A stretch of 64,000 nt of DNA from Polynucleobacter sp. JS-JIR-II-50 (GCF_018687895.1 NZ_CP061307.1:992001-1056000), one strand, 5' to 3'; shown: positions 8,353 through 19,983, counted from the stretch's first letter. The notes: generated by a model from the sequence alone, not told the origin. Program-made: numbers and translations.

Positions 8353-9491
8353 ACCGCCTCAACCCGATTGTTATCTTGAGTCATACTCAATCCTAAATCC
8401 AATGCAGTCTTACTTGTGCCGAACTCCAAAAGCTCTAATGCGCAGTCAAGCACTGCAGGAGAAATCATAAAACCATGGCGATATAAGCCATTGATCATGA
8501 TCAAATCTGTAAGCCCTTTATTTCTTATCGACCGAATTTCTGGGAGATTATTTTTTAAAGTCGGGCGACACTGTGTCGCCATCTCCAAAATACGCGCTTC
8601 CGCAAATCCACTATGAACGGTATAGACAGCGCTGAGTAATTCCATTGCAGAACGTACGCTCATTTCTGACAGATCATCGGATTCAATCTCCGTTGCACCC
8701 ACCACATAGACGTCGTTTTCTTTAGGGGCAATATAAATCGGGTAGCGTGGATGGATTAAGCGCGTAGGGCGACGCAACTTCACTTCTGGCGCATGGAGTC
8801 GAATGACCTCACCGCGAACGCCACGTAAGCTGTTGGGCTTGTCCCCAGATAACCAGTCTTCTTTGGCACCTGTGCCGCGGCAATCAATTACCGCTTTATA
8901 GCCAGCCTGTTTTCGCAATTCAGATAGCTCGATTTCGGTATACCAGTAGCAATTGACCTTCAATAGCGTTAACTCGCTAGCGAGAGCATCCAATAGCTGG
9001 CGATTATCTAATTGCCCTTCATTGGGTAAATAGAGTCCTTGATTAAAGCGGTCGGCAACACCAGGCTCAAGATTCCTCAAAGCTTCGTTATTGAGCTTTT
9101 GCGGCGCACTTAAGCTAGAGTTGGAGCGACAATTTTTCTCCAGATGTGCAGCAAAGCGTTCAGCTTCACTGGTATCTTGGCGGTGCCACAAAATCAAAGT
9201 GCCATCTTGCTGAAAGTAAACCGGAGTAGACAAATTAGCAATGAGCTCTTTCCAGCGAGGCAGGCTATGCAAACCCATCCGTACCACTGAATCTTCGGTA
9301 ATTGCAGATTCAGCTAATGGTGCCAACATCGCTGCAGCAATGCGCGCAGCAGCATGGGCGCCATCCGAGCCGCCCTTATCAAACAGATCAACTTGAGCAC
9401 CGCCTTTAGCAAGTGCAACAGCCAACAAGCGACCTATCAGGCCGCCGCCGACAATTGCGAATTTGCTATTGGAGAAGCTTGCGCTAGCCAT
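8343..9491 (-). CDS. thiO: FAD-dependent glycine oxidase ThiO
   Basis: ThiO oxidises glycine to the imine used by ThiG. The 382-residue protein begins with a Rossmann dinucleotide-binding motif (FAIVGGGLIGRLLAVALA). It continues with a D-amino-acid-oxidase-type fold, including the segments HPRYPIYIAPKENDVYVVGAT and NGLYRHGFMISPAV near the C-terminus that contact FAD and substrate. It lies between thiC and thiS in the riboswitch operon, 23 bases after thiC, which supports the thiamin role over general amino-acid oxidation. No cofactor residue appears to be missing. Confidence 0.93.
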   Translation of the reverse strand: MASASFSNSKFAIVGGGLIGRLLAVALAKGGAQVDLFDKGGSDGAHAAARIAAAMLAPLAESAITEDSVVRMGLHSLPRWKELIANLSTPVYFQQDGTLILWHRQDTSEAERFAAHLEKNCRSNSSLSAPQKLNNEALRNLEPGVADRFNQGLYLPNEGQLDNRQLLDALASELTLLKVNCYWYTEIELSELRKQAGYKAVIDCRGTGAKEDWLSGDKPNSLRGVRGEVIRLHAPEVKLRRPTRLIHPRYPIYIAPKENDVYVVGATEIESDDLSEMSVRSAMELLSAVYTVHSGFAEARILEMATQCRPTLKNNLPEIRSIRNKGLTDLIMINGLYRHGFMISPAVLDCALELLEFGTSKTALDLGLSMTQDNNRVEAVCA

Positions 9492-9514
9492 CTTTATCTT
9501 TTTAGCGAGTTGGA

Positions 9515-11481
<1,967 letters not shown>

Positions 11482-11499
11482 ACGAAACCGGGTGTCGGT

Positions 11500-11595
11500 C
11501 TGATGTAACTCCCCACGCCAGCATTACCTGGATCGGGTTCTAGGGTCTTTCTCAGCGCCTTCTAGCAAAACTGCTATGAAGGGCACCCCTGTTTC
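11500..11595 (-). promoter_or_regulatory. TPP riboswitch (THI element) upstream of thiC
   Basis: On the minus strand the leader contains the conserved aptamer pieces in order: CAGGGGTGCCC, then a variable stem, CTGAGA, ACCCTAGAACCCGATC, CAGGTAATGCTGGCG and TGGGGAGTT. These match the P1, P2, J3/2 and P4-P5 elements of thiamin pyrophosphate riboswitches. It lies about 40 bases before thiC. When TPP binds, expression of thiC-O-S-G-E should fall. No U-rich terminator hairpin is visible after it, so control of translation initiation is more likely than attenuation. Confidence 0.96.
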
Positions 11596-11685
11596 ATCCT
11601 TAAGATGAATTTAACCACGAATTGACTGTTTAAGGCATGACGCCAGTCAACCGGTAGCCCTGTTGCGCTAAACAAGGCGAAAACT

Positions 11686-12519
11686 CTATTTATTGCGTCG
11701 CAATATGAAATCGGCGGTAACAAAGGCGGCATCCGAGGTAAATTCATCGGCCAAGATTCTGGCAGCAGCCTCTAGCAGTGAAATTTTAAAAAAGCCGCTC
11801 ACTTCGCCATCATGATTTGTGGGGACAAAGTTGTCAGCCAGTTCCAAATCATAGACATAGAGCTGCTCATCATGAAAGCCTCGACCTAGAGATGGACGGC
11901 GCATATGAATCCGTCCCACAGGTTCAATTTGATCGGAGATTTGTTCGGGTACGCCAGCTTCTTCCCAAAGCTCACGCCGCGCACTAACCCAGGGGGTTTC
12001 ATCTGCCGTAATGCCACCGGCTGCCAAGTTGTCTAGCTTACCTGGATCAGTCGCCTTGGTTTCACTGCGTCTACCCAACCAAATTGTGTTGCCTTGGGTG
12101 TAGCCATTGATATGTGTGGCCATGCTACGAAACCCAAAGGTACGAAACGCAGCGCGTTCCATGCGAAAGTATTTGTGACCATTTTGATCAACCCACGCAA
12201 AGTCTTCGTTACGCCAGCCAGGAATAAATCCACCCAACCTCATGCGATTGGCCAATTGGTAGAGACTGTTTGATAAATCTCTAGGCTTGCCTAATTGAAT
12301 GGTGAGTTTGTCATGACCCATGGCAATGAGCTCAATAGCTTCTTTGTGCAAAGACTCTTGCAGAAAAGGAATGAATTCTGGATTCAGGTGACCAATGAGT
12401 TGTTCGCCTGTTGCACCGCGGGATAAATAAATCGGCAGGTATTCCGCTGGAGCAGAACGCGCCGTATTTTGGAGCATTTCCTCAAGGGCGGCTAACGTAC
12501 TGGTTGAGAGACTGGTCAT
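11686..12519 (-). CDS. Nudix hydrolase with DUF4743-type N-terminus, thiamin-linked
   Basis: The 277-residue protein has an exact Nudix box at residues 168-190 (G, five residues, E, seven residues, RELWEEAGV). This marks a diphosphate hydrolase using divalent metal. The N-terminal 130 residues, with GGFIPGWRNEDFAW and ERAAFRTFGFRSMATHINGY, match the domain found in the yeast YJR142W and plant Nudix 20/24 group. Enzymes of that group were reported to remove oxo- and oxythiamin pyrophosphate, damaged forms of the cofactor. The gene sits immediately upstream of the thi riboswitch on the same strand, which supports a thiamin damage-control role here. It is not itself behind the riboswitch. Confidence 0.85.
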   Translation of the reverse strand: MTSLSTSTLAALEEMLQNTARSAPAEYLPIYLSRGATGEQLIGHLNPEFIPFLQESLHKEAIELIAMGHDKLTIQLGKPRDLSNSLYQLANRMRLGGFIPGWRNEDFAWVDQNGHKYFRMERAAFRTFGFRSMATHINGYTQGNTIWLGRRSETKATDPGKLDNLAAGGITADETPWVSARRELWEEAGVPEQISDQIEPVGRIHMRRPSLGRGFHDEQLYVYDLELADNFVPTNHDGEVSGFFKISLLEAAARILADEFTSDAAFVTADFILRRNK

Positions 12520-12706
12520 GGTCTAAGTGTAAGGGAACTTCGTGTTCTATGCCCTTATTGGTAAAGCCGCATAACACAAAATATTTTAAGAACTAACTTA
12601 AATATTTATAAGTAAACATCCAAAATAGAGAAAGCTACCCTGCACACAAATTAGGCAAGCTAGGTCTGCCTATACAAATCTGTGACTTACGAAAACTTTT
12701 AAGGAT

Positions 12707-12729
12707 TTATCCACATTACCTGTGGATAA
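12707..12729. repeat. Inverted pair of perfect DnaA-box 9-mers
   Basis: TTATCCACA at 12707-12715 and its exact reverse complement TGTGGATAA at 12721-12729 are separated by five bases (TTACC). Both copies equal the consensus DnaA box. The element lies 14 bases beyond the 3' end of tRNA-Arg. It could also act as a hairpin terminator for that tRNA, although the minus-strand sequence after it (ATCCTTAAAAG) is only a poor U-tract. No dnaA or dnaN is near, so this is not an obvious oriC. Confidence 0.7.
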
Positions 12730-12743
12730 GTATGGGGAATATT

Positions 12744-12818
12744 TGGTCCCGCCGACAGGAATCGAACCTGTATCCCACGCTTAGGAGGCATGTGCACTAT
12801 CCATTGTGCTACGGCGAG
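12744..12818 (-). tRNA. tRNA-Arg (CCT)
   Basis: The 75-base minus-strand sequence folds as a tRNA. The acceptor arm CTCGCCG pairs with CGGCGGG, including one G-T pair. The D-arm is GCACAATGGATAGTGC, the anticodon loop is CTCCTAA with anticodon CCT, and the T-arm is ACAGGTTCGATTCCTGT. The CCA end is encoded. It decodes AGG, a rare arginine codon. Confidence 0.96.
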
Positions 12819-12861
12819 ATGCTAGGAAAACAAAAAAGTGTGCTAAGTCAATTCTAATGAA

Positions 12862-13005
12862 TTACCAACCACACAGAGCCCATACTTGATTTGTCACTGC
12901 CACCATCATATCGGGTGCGAAGTACATTGAGAAAACGAACAACAAAATGAATAAAGCAAACCCATAAGAGATGATCTTTCCAATGCCTGGTTTTTTCTTA
13001 AGCAT
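12862..13005 (-). CDS. Small single-helix membrane protein (47 aa) coupled to MFS transporter
   Basis: A 48-codon frame on the minus strand starts with ATG at 13005, inside the last codons of the MFS transporter gene (8-base overlap), and stops with TAA at 12862. The product begins MLKKKPGIGKIISYGFAL, has one hydrophobic helix at about residues 12-30, and ends with a Trp-rich tail (VTNQVWALCGW). Three lysines precede the helix, predicting a cytoplasmic N-terminus. Its overlap with the transporter stop suggests translational coupling and a role as an accessory or stabilising subunit of that transporter. I do not recognise the sequence. Its coding status rests on the coupled start, helix and clean stop. 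Confidence 0.6.
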   Translation of the reverse strand: MLKKKPGIGKIISYGFALFILLFVFSMYFAPDMMVAVTNQVWALCGW

Positions 13006-14230
13006 TAGCTACTCTATGAATTGCTCGTTCTTTGACGGGAAGATTTACTAAGAAAGCAAAGGCGCCCAATCCAATTGCAATTTCCCAAACAATTAAATAA
13101 GAGCCAGTTTGGTCAAACAAATAACCCCCTAGGAAGGCTCCACAGAAACTACCTAGCTGATGCGAGAAAAAGATGAGACCAGAAAGCATCGTCAAATACT
13201 TCACACCAAAAATTTGTGCAACGATACCGTTGGTCAGTGGAATGGTAGAAAGCCATAAGAAACCCATAATGGCAGCAAAGATGTAAGTACTCATCGGTGT
13301 TGGTGGCAGCAACAAGAACGCTGTAATGGCAATGGAACGACCAATATAGATTGCAGATAGTAAATAGCGTTTAGGGAGGTGTTGACCTAGGATGCCGGAG
13401 CTATAGGTGCCGAAGATATTAAACAAGCCGATTAAGGCTAGGGCGGTTGTCGCTACCACTGGAGCGCCAACCGCTGGATAAGTTGAGGAGAGATCTTTGA
13501 GGTAAGGCGCCAAATGAACCGCAATAAACACTACCTGAAAGCCACAAACAAAATAACCTAAGGTCAGGTAGCGAAAACTGGGGTTACCCAGAGCCTCTTT
13601 TAATGCTTGCTTAATCGTTTGATCACCCAGATTATGGTTATAGGTGAAATTCTTTTCACGCAACATGAATGCGGTTGGTACCATCAAACTTGCCATCAAC
13701 GCCAACATCAGTAGTGCGTCTTGGGTGCCAAACATACTAAGCAAACTTTGTTCGGCTGGAATCATGAGGAATTGACCAAACGAGCCGGCAGCCGCAGTAA
13801 TACCCATTGCCCAAACCCGTTTTTCAGCTGACACATTGCGACCTAAAATTCCATAGACCACGCTGTAGGTCGTGGCAGTTTGTGCCAGGCCAATAAGTAG
13901 GCCGCCGGCTAAAGTGAAATTCATGACATCAGTAGAGATAGCCATGCCTGCCAAACCTAGGGCATACAAAATCCCACCGGCAACCATGATTTTGAATGCG
14001 CCGTAGCGATCAGCCAAGGCCCCAGTAACTGGTTGCACAGCTCCCCAAATCAGATTTTGTAAAGCAATAGTCAGAGCAAACGTTTCTCGACCCCAGCCAT
14101 TGGCAGAGGTAATGGGAAGATTGAAGAGTCCAAAGCCATGACGAATACCCATAGATAGGGTGACCATGAGCCCACCATAGATGAGGACCTGCTTCATCGA
14201 AAGTCCTGCTTTGGAGGTTTTCGTTGTCAT
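12998..14230 (-). CDS. MFS transporter, monocarboxylate/oxalate-formate-antiporter-like
   Basis: This is a 410-residue protein with about twelve hydrophobic segments and the MFS loop signature GALADRYGAFKIMVAG at residues 85-100. The opening GIRHGFGLFNLPIT and the block GMGITAAAGSFGQFLMIP resemble carboxylate-type MFS carriers. It starts three bases after the stop of a CaiB/BaiF CoA-transferase gene, and a 47-residue membrane protein overlaps its end. The set looks like uptake of a carboxylic acid followed by CoA activation. The substrate cannot be read from sequence; oxalate or formate is one possibility, and a branched or dicarboxylic acid is another. Confidence 0.85.
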   Translation of the reverse strand: MTTKTSKAGLSMKQVLIYGGLMVTLSMGIRHGFGLFNLPITSANGWGRETFALTIALQNLIWGAVQPVTGALADRYGAFKIMVAGGILYALGLAGMAISTDVMNFTLAGGLLIGLAQTATTYSVVYGILGRNVSAEKRVWAMGITAAAGSFGQFLMIPAEQSLLSMFGTQDALLMLALMASLMVPTAFMLREKNFTYNHNLGDQTIKQALKEALGNPSFRYLTLGYFVCGFQVVFIAVHLAPYLKDLSSTYPAVGAPVVATTALALIGLFNIFGTYSSGILGQHLPKRYLLSAIYIGRSIAITAFLLLPPTPMSTYIFAAIMGFLWLSTIPLTNGIVAQIFGVKYLTMLSGLIFFSHQLGSFCGAFLGGYLFDQTGSYLIVWEIAIGLGAFAFLVNLPVKERAIHRVANA

Positions 14231-14233
14231 CGG

Positions 14234-15454
14234 TTAGATGATTCCCTTTATGCGGAGTTCTTTGATTGCTTGATCATCCAGCTTGAGACGTTCATGCAGG
14301 ATCTCTTGCGTATGCTGACCCAGTGTTGGTGGTGCCATTCGCACTTCAGTGGGTGTTTTAGATAGGCGCATCGGACTAGCAACCAATTTCATAGTGCCAA
14401 CGGTCGGGTGGGGTACATCAATCTGTACGCCGCGATGAATCACTTGCTCGTTTTCAAAAACTTCTTTGAAGTTGTTGATCGGACCACAAGGAACATTGGC
14501 TTTCTCAAGCAGTGAAATCCATTCACCTTTGGTCTTCTTGCGCGTCATTTGCTCGAGAAGTGGAATGAGTTGCTTGCGATGTTCAACACGCTGCGGATTG
14601 GTTGCAAAGCGAGAGTCATCCGCTAATTGAGGTTCACCACCGGCGGCTACGAAATGTCGGAATTGACCATCGTTACCAGCGCCCACAATCATCCAGCCAT
14701 CAGAGGTAGGGAAAGTTTGATAGGGAACGATGATCGGAGAAGCATTACCCCAGCGTTTCGGAACTTCTCCTGAGGTGAGATAGGCGCTGGATACATTGGC
14801 CATTACAGCTACTTGTGTATCTAGCAGTGACATATCAATGTATTGCCCTTCACCAGTATGGTCGCGATGGACAATGGCTGCGAGTATGGCGGTACTGGCA
14901 TACATGCCAGTAAAAATATCCGCGATCGCAACCCCGGATTTTTGTGGACTAGCACCCTCGAAGTCATGCGCTTCACCGGTTACGCTCATGAAGCCGCCCA
15001 TACCTTGAATAATGAAATCGTAGCCAGGGCGATGGGCGTAAGGCCCAGTTTGACCAAACCCAGTAATTGAGCAATAGACTAAATCGGGTTTAACCTTCTT
15101 TAGGCTTTCGTAGTCGAGTCCATATTTAGCCAGGTCACCCACTTTGTAGTTCTCAATGACAACATCAGAATCAGCCGCAAGTTTGCGGATTAGCTCTTGA
15201 CCCTCGGGCTTGGCAATATCAACCGTAATAGAGCGTTTATTGCGATTGATGCAAATAAAATAGGCAGATTCGTCGGTTTCCTTGCCATTGGCATCTTTAG
15301 CGAATGGAGGACCCCAGTGACGGGTGTCGTCTCCAACGCCGGGTCTTTCGACTTTAATGACATCCGCACCCAAATCTGCCAGATTTTGAGCACACCAAGG
15401 ACCAGCCAAGACTCGGCTGAGGTCTAAAACGCGAATATGACTTAAGGCTCCCAT
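14234..15454 (-). CDS. CaiB/BaiF family CoA-transferase (class III)
   Basis: Class III CoA-transferases move CoA between carboxylic acids through an aspartyl-CoA thioester. The 406-residue sequence shows the family start LSHIRVLDLSRVLAGPWCAQ, the block ITGFGQTGPYAHRPGYDFI with the candidate catalytic Asp in GYDF, and GGFMSVTGEAHDFEGASPQK. The gene leads an operon with an MFS transporter. Related enzymes include formyl-CoA:oxalate CoA-transferase and succinyl-CoA:glutarate CoA-transferase, and this sequence alone does not decide between them. The ATG at 15454 follows a GGGGG run with no spacer, so translation start efficiency is uncertain. It is divergent from parE with 79 bases between starts. 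Confidence 0.88.
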   Translation of the reverse strand: MGALSHIRVLDLSRVLAGPWCAQNLADLGADVIKVERPGVGDDTRHWGPPFAKDANGKETDESAYFICINRNKRSITVDIAKPEGQELIRKLAADSDVVIENYKVGDLAKYGLDYESLKKVKPDLVYCSITGFGQTGPYAHRPGYDFIIQGMGGFMSVTGEAHDFEGASPQKSGVAIADIFTGMYASTAILAAIVHRDHTGEGQYIDMSLLDTQVAVMANVSSAYLTSGEVPKRWGNASPIIVPYQTFPTSDGWMIVGAGNDGQFRHFVAAGGEPQLADDSRFATNPQRVEHRKQLIPLLEQMTRKKTKGEWISLLEKANVPCGPINNFKEVFENEQVIHRGVQIDVPHPTVGTMKLVASPMRLSKTPTEVRMAPPTLGQHTQEILHERLKLDDQAIKELRIKGII

Positions 15455-15533
15455 CCCCCGATTTTGGCATGGATGACAGGGGAATTCCCGAAAAATTCGG
15501 CTCGGATCTCAGACATGACTACAATTTGCGCGC

Positions 15534-17522
15534 ATGGCTACCCGTAAAACTTCCGAATACAGCGAATCGTCGATTCAGGTCCTAAAAGGACTAGAACCAG
15601 TCCGTCAACGGCCTGGAATGTACACCCGCACCGACAATCCACTCCACATCATTCAAGAGGTGCTGGATAACGCATCTGATGAAGCTTTAGGGGGTTTTGG
15701 TAAGCAAATCATCGTTACGATGCATGCCGATGGCAGCGTAAGCGTAGAAGATGATGGGCGCGGTATTCCAGTGGGGATGCATCCTACCGAAAAATTACCG
15801 GTAGTGGAGATTGTGTTTACCCAGCTTCATGCCGGCGGTAAGTTTGAAAAAGGCACTGGTGGTGCCTATGCATTCTCAGGCGGCTTGCATGGTGTAGGTG
15901 TTTCCGTAACGAATGCTTTATCTAAAAGATTAGAAGTCACTGTTTGGCGTGATGGCCAAATGTCGACATTGACCTTTGCTGATGGCAAAGTGATTGAAAA
16001 GCTCAAAACAATTTCCTCTACAAAAGAAGACAAGTCGCACGGTACCCGCGTACGTGCTTGGCCAGATGGTAAGTATTTTGATAGCTCAGTGATTCCAATG
16101 CCTGAGCTCATTCGTCTATTGCGCTCCAAGGCAGTGTTATTGCCTGGCGTGAAGGTAACGCTGATTCAAGAAAAATCTGGTGATACCCAGACTTGGCAAT
16201 ATGCACAAGGCTTGCGTGGCTACTTAAATGAGGCGATTGCGCAAGCAGGTCATGGCGCCGAAGTCATTCCTCCATTCGAAGGCGAGCAATACGCTACTGG
16301 CACTGGAGAAGAGGATTCTTTTGCTGAAGGCGAGGGCGCGGCTTGGGTAGTTTGTTGGACTGAAGATGGTGCACCAGTGCGCGAGAGTTATGTGAACTTG
16401 ATTCCAACGCCCGCTGGCGGTACTCATGAAAGCGGTTTGCGTGAAGGCTTATTTAATGCTGTTAAAGGCTTTATTGAGATGCATGCATTGCAACCGAAGG
16501 GTGTGAAACTGATGCCTGAGGACGTATTTGCACGCGCATCTTTCATTCTGTCGGCCAAAGTATTGGATCCTCAGTTCCAAGGGCAGATTAAAGAGCGCCT
16601 GAATTCTCGTGATGCCGTACGTTTGGTTTCTGGCTATGTGAAGTCTGCTTTAGAGCTTTGGCTCAACCAGCACGTTGACTACGGTCGCAAGTTAGCCGAC
16701 CTGGTGATCAAGCAGGCGCAAGCGAGAACTCGTGCTGGTCAGAAGGTGGAGAAGAAGAAATCCTCTGGCGTAGCCGTACTCCCGGGCAAGCTTACAGATT
16801 GCGAGAGCGAAGATATCGGCATGAATGAAATCTTCCTGGTAGAGGGTGATTCTGCTGGTGGATCAGCCAAGATGGGACGTAACAAGGAATATCAAGCCAT
16901 CCTGCCATTACGTGGCAAGGTATTAAATACCTGGGAGGCTGAGCGTGACCGCTTGTTTGCCAATAATGAAGTGCATGACATCGCTGTAGCAATTGGCGTG
17001 GATCCACATGGAGCAAATGACACTCCTGATTTATCTAATTTACGTTACGGCAAGGTTTGCATTCTGTCTGATGCGGACGTCGATGGCGCGCACATTCAAG
17101 TATTGCTCTTAACCTTGTTCTACAAACATTTCCCTAAACTCATTGAGTTAGGACATATACATATTTCTAGACCGCCACTATTTAGGGTGGATGCTCCAGC
17201 GCGCGGTAAGAAACCAGCACAAAAGATTTATGCCTTAGATGCTAATGAGCTTCAAGCTATTGAGGATAAATTACGTAAAGATGGCGTCAAAGAAACCGCG
17301 TGGCAGATCTCTCGCTTTAAGGGTTTAGGAGAAATGAGTGCGGAGCAGCTTTGGGATACGACCTTGAATCCAGACACTCGGCGTTTACTACCGGTTACTT
17401 TGGGCGCGTGGACTGAGGACGAAACATTTAAAACAATGGATATGCTGATGGGTAAATCAGAGTCTGGTGCACGCCGTGACTGGCTTGAAGAGCGTGGCAA
17501 TGAAGTGGAGGCGGATATCTAA
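15534..17522 (+). CDS. parE: DNA topoisomerase IV subunit B (ParE)
   Basis: ParE is the ATPase subunit that, with ParC, unlinks daughter chromosomes. The 662-residue protein has the GHKL motifs [24 protein letters not shown] and [15 protein letters not shown] in the N-terminal half. The Toprim motifs [10 protein letters not shown] and DADVDGAHI lie in the C-terminal half. Absence of the long GyrB insertion and the following parC support ParE over GyrB. Its stop overlaps the parC start by one base (TAATG). There is no Shine-Dalgarno before the ATG; a TACAAT hexamer at 15520-15525 would place transcription start almost at the start codon. Confidence 0.95.
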   Translation: MATRKTSEYSESSIQVLKGLEPVRQRPGMYTRTDNPLHIIQEVLDNASDEALGGFGKQIIVTMHADGSVSVEDDGRGIPVGMHPTEKLPVVEIVFTQLHAGGKFEKGTGGAYAFSGGLHGVGVSVTNALSKRLEVTVWRDGQMSTLTFADGKVIEKLKTISSTKEDKSHGTRVRAWPDGKYFDSSVIPMPELIRLLRSKAVLLPGVKVTLIQEKSGDTQTWQYAQGLRGYLNEAIAQAGHGAEVIPPFEGEQYATGTGEEDSFAEGEGAAWVVCWTEDGAPVRESYVNLIPTPAGGTHESGLREGLFNAVKGFIEMHALQPKGVKLMPEDVFARASFILSAKVLDPQFQGQIKERLNSRDAVRLVSGYVKSALELWLNQHVDYGRKLADLVIKQAQARTRAGQKVEKKKSSGVAVLPGKLTDCESEDIGMNEIFLVEGDSAGGSAKMGRNKEYQAILPLRGKVLNTWEAERDRLFANNEVHDIAVAIGVDPHGANDTPDLSNLRYGKVCILSDADVDGAHIQVLLLTLFYKHFPKLIELGHIHISRPPLFRVDAPARGKKPAQKIYALDANELQAIEDKLRKDGVKETAWQISRFKGLGEMSAEQLWDTTLNPDTRRLLPVTLGAWTEDETFKTMDMLMGKSESGARRDWLEERGNEVEADI

Positions 17523-19969
17523 TGGCGATTAAAAAGACTTCTGATAAAAATACTCCGGCTGATCAGGCGGATTTGTTCTCCAGCCCGATTGAAGTAGATA
17601 TTGTTGAAGTGGATGAAGCTCCTGCCGTAGCTGCTACCTCAGGTGGCGGATCAGGCAATCACGACCCCAAAACAATTGATCTCAATGAGGATGGAAAAGA
17701 TAGCTTAACTCTGGCGGTATACGCAGAGCGTGCCTATTTAGATTACGCAATTAGCGTGGTTAAGGGTCGCGCACTACCAGATGTGTCTGATGGTCAGAAG
17801 CCTGTGCAGCGTCGTATTTTGTTCTCGATGAGCGAAATGGGTTTGCGTGCCGATGCAAAACCGGTGAAGAGTGCGCGTGTAGTTGGTGATGTGTTGGGTA
17901 AGTTCCATCCGCACGGCGACCAATCTGCATATGATGCTTTAGTTCGTTTAGCACAAAGCTTCTCATTGCGTTACCCATTAATCGATGGTCAAGGTAACTT
18001 CGGCTCACGCGATGGCGATGGCGCGGCGGCGATGCGTTATACCGAGGCGCGCCTTACTAAGATCGCTAGCTTGCTTTTAAGTGAAATCGATGAAGGTACG
18101 GTAGATTTTGCGCCGAACTACGACGGCTCATTCCAAGAGCCCAAATTATTGCCAGCGCGCCTACCGTTTGTTTTGCTTAATGGTGCATCTGGTATTGCCG
18201 TAGGTATGGCTACCGAGATTCCTTCGCATAATTTGCGTGAAGTAGCTACGGCTGCCGTTGCATTAATGAAGTCTCCGAAGATGAGCACTTCAGAGCTTTT
18301 AGAAATCATGCCTGGCCCTGACTATCCAGGTGGCGGCCAAATTATTTCCTCTGCAGCAGAAATTGCGCAGATTTACGAGGCAGGGCGCGGCAGTATTAAA
18401 GTGCGCGCAAGATGGTCTGTTGAGGAGCTGGCGCGTGGTCAATGGCAGATTGTGGTTAACGAACTTCCACCAGCAACTTCCTCGCAGCGTGTCTTGCAAG
18501 AGATTGAAGAAATCACCAATCCTAAGGTGAAAGTCGGTAAGAAGACCTTAACTCCTGAGCAAAATAATCTCAAATCGACCATTCTGAATGTGCTCGATGG
18601 CGTGCGTGATGAATCGAGCAAGGATGCCGCAGTACGTTTGGTATTTGAGCCAAAGAGCAAAAATATTGACGTGAATGAGTTTGTCAATTTATTGCTTGCT
18701 CATACTTCATTAGAATCCAATGCCCCAATGAATTTGGTGATGATTGGTAATGATGGTCGTCCACGTCAAAAGGGCCTAAAAGAAATTCTGTCTGAGTGGG
18801 TTGCATTTAGAGTTGCCACTGTCACTCGACGAACTCAGCACCGCTTAGGCAAGGTCAAAGACCGTATGCATATTTTGGAAGGGCGTTTAACCGTTCTTCT
18901 GAATATTGATAAGGTCATTAAGATCATCCGCAATAGTGATGAGCCTAAAGCGGATTTGATTAAAGAGTTCAAGCTCAGCGATCGTCAGGCTGAAGATATT
19001 TTGGATATTCGCTTGCGCCAGTTGGCGCGTCTTGAAGGTATCAAGATCGAGCAAGAGCTGAAAGAACTTAAGACTGAACGTGATGACCTGGAAGGTTTAT
19101 TGCAAAACGACACCGTATTACGCAAGCGCATCATCAAAGAAATCGAATCCGATATGAAGGACTTTGGTGATGATCGTCGCACCCTGATTCAGGAAGATAA
19201 GCGCGCCGTTGCTGAGACCAAAGTCATTGATGAGCCTGTCACAGTCATTGTTTCCCAAAAGGGCTGGGTACGTGTTCGTCAAGGTCATGAGCATGATGCA
19301 ACTCAATTTGGCTTCAAAGCGGGCGATGCTTTATACGCTACCTTTGAAGTGAGAACTGTAGATGTTATTCAGGGCTTTGGTAGTGACGGGCGTGTATACA
19401 CAGTTCCCGTCAGTGAATTACCGGGCGCTCGTGGAGATGGCTCGCCATTAACTAGTTTTGTGAACTTGGCTGCTGGCTCACAAATGGTTGCCTATTACGC
19501 TGGTCAACCCGATGATTTGGTATTGCTTTCTACTAAAGCCGGTTATGGATTCTTGGCTAACGTTGCTGATATGACTACCCGTAACAAAGCGGGCAAATCA
19601 TTCTTGAGTATGGACGCTAAGGTCCCTGGCGATGCCCCTTTAGGTGCCGCCAAGGTAAAGGTAGGCATGAAGCAAGTTGCCTGCTTATCAGAGGCTTCTA
19701 AGTTATTAGTGTTCCCATTGGATGAACTCAAGCGCCTGCCAACCGGAGGTAAGGGTGTAATTCTCATGGGCTTGGATGATAAAGAGCATTTGGCGTCAGC
19801 TATCGCAGTTGGCCCAGATGGCGCTACTTATTCGGGTGCTGGACGCGCGGGTAAGCCGACTGAACTCGGCTTAGATGCCAAAACCTTGAAGTCATTTGCG
19901 GGTAACCGTGCTCGCAAGGGTCACTTTGTTGAGCCACGTTTAAAAGACGGCAAGTTGACAGCAAATTAA
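17522..19969 (+). CDS. parC: DNA topoisomerase IV subunit A (ParC)
   Basis: ParC carries out strand cleavage and religation with ParE. The 815-residue product has the catalytic tyrosine in [10 protein letters not shown] at Tyr173 and the DNA-gate region [15 protein letters not shown]-terminal beta-pinwheel repeats extend to the end. Compared with E. coli ParC (Tyr120) there is an extra N-terminal stretch of roughly 50 residues. It is acidic and low-complexity, with [12 protein letters not shown] near residues 40-50. At the position equivalent to E. coli Ser80, a quinolone-target residue, this protein has Gln134. It is translationally coupled to parE. Confidence 0.95.
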   Translation: MAIKKTSDKNTPADQADLFSSPIEVDIVEVDEAPAVAATSGGGSGNHDPKTIDLNEDGKDSLTLAVYAERAYLDYAISVVKGRALPDVSDGQKPVQRRILFSMSEMGLRADAKPVKSARVVGDVLGKFHPHGDQSAYDALVRLAQSFSLRYPLIDGQGNFGSRDGDGAAAMRYTEARLTKIASLLLSEIDEGTVDFAPNYDGSFQEPKLLPARLPFVLLNGASGIAVGMATEIPSHNLREVATAAVALMKSPKMSTSELLEIMPGPDYPGGGQIISSAAEIAQIYEAGRGSIKVRARWSVEELARGQWQIVVNELPPATSSQRVLQEIEEITNPKVKVGKKTLTPEQNNLKSTILNVLDGVRDESSKDAAVRLVFEPKSKNIDVNEFVNLLLAHTSLESNAPMNLVMIGNDGRPRQKGLKEILSEWVAFRVATVTRRTQHRLGKVKDRMHILEGRLTVLLNIDKVIKIIRNSDEPKADLIKEFKLSDRQAEDILDIRLRQLARLEGIKIEQELKELKTERDDLEGLLQNDTVLRKRIIKEIESDMKDFGDDRRTLIQEDKRAVAETKVIDEPVTVIVSQKGWVRVRQGHEHDATQFGFKAGDALYATFEVRTVDVIQGFGSDGRVYTVPVSELPGARGDGSPLTSFVNLAAGSQMVAYYAGQPDDLVLLSTKAGYGFLANVADMTTRNKAGKSFLSMDAKVPGDAPLGAAKVKVGMKQVACLSEASKLLVFPLDELKRLPTGGKGVILMGLDDKEHLASAIAVGPDGATYSGAGRAGKPTELGLDAKTLKSFAGNRARKGHFVEPRLKDGKLTAN

Positions 19970-19983
19970 GCCAATTAAATTCG

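Noticed and set aside
11622..11650. Inverted repeat TTGACTG / CAGTCAA between the Nudix gene and the riboswitch
   Set aside because: The arms are only seven bases with a 15-base loop and no U-tract; no function can be supported.
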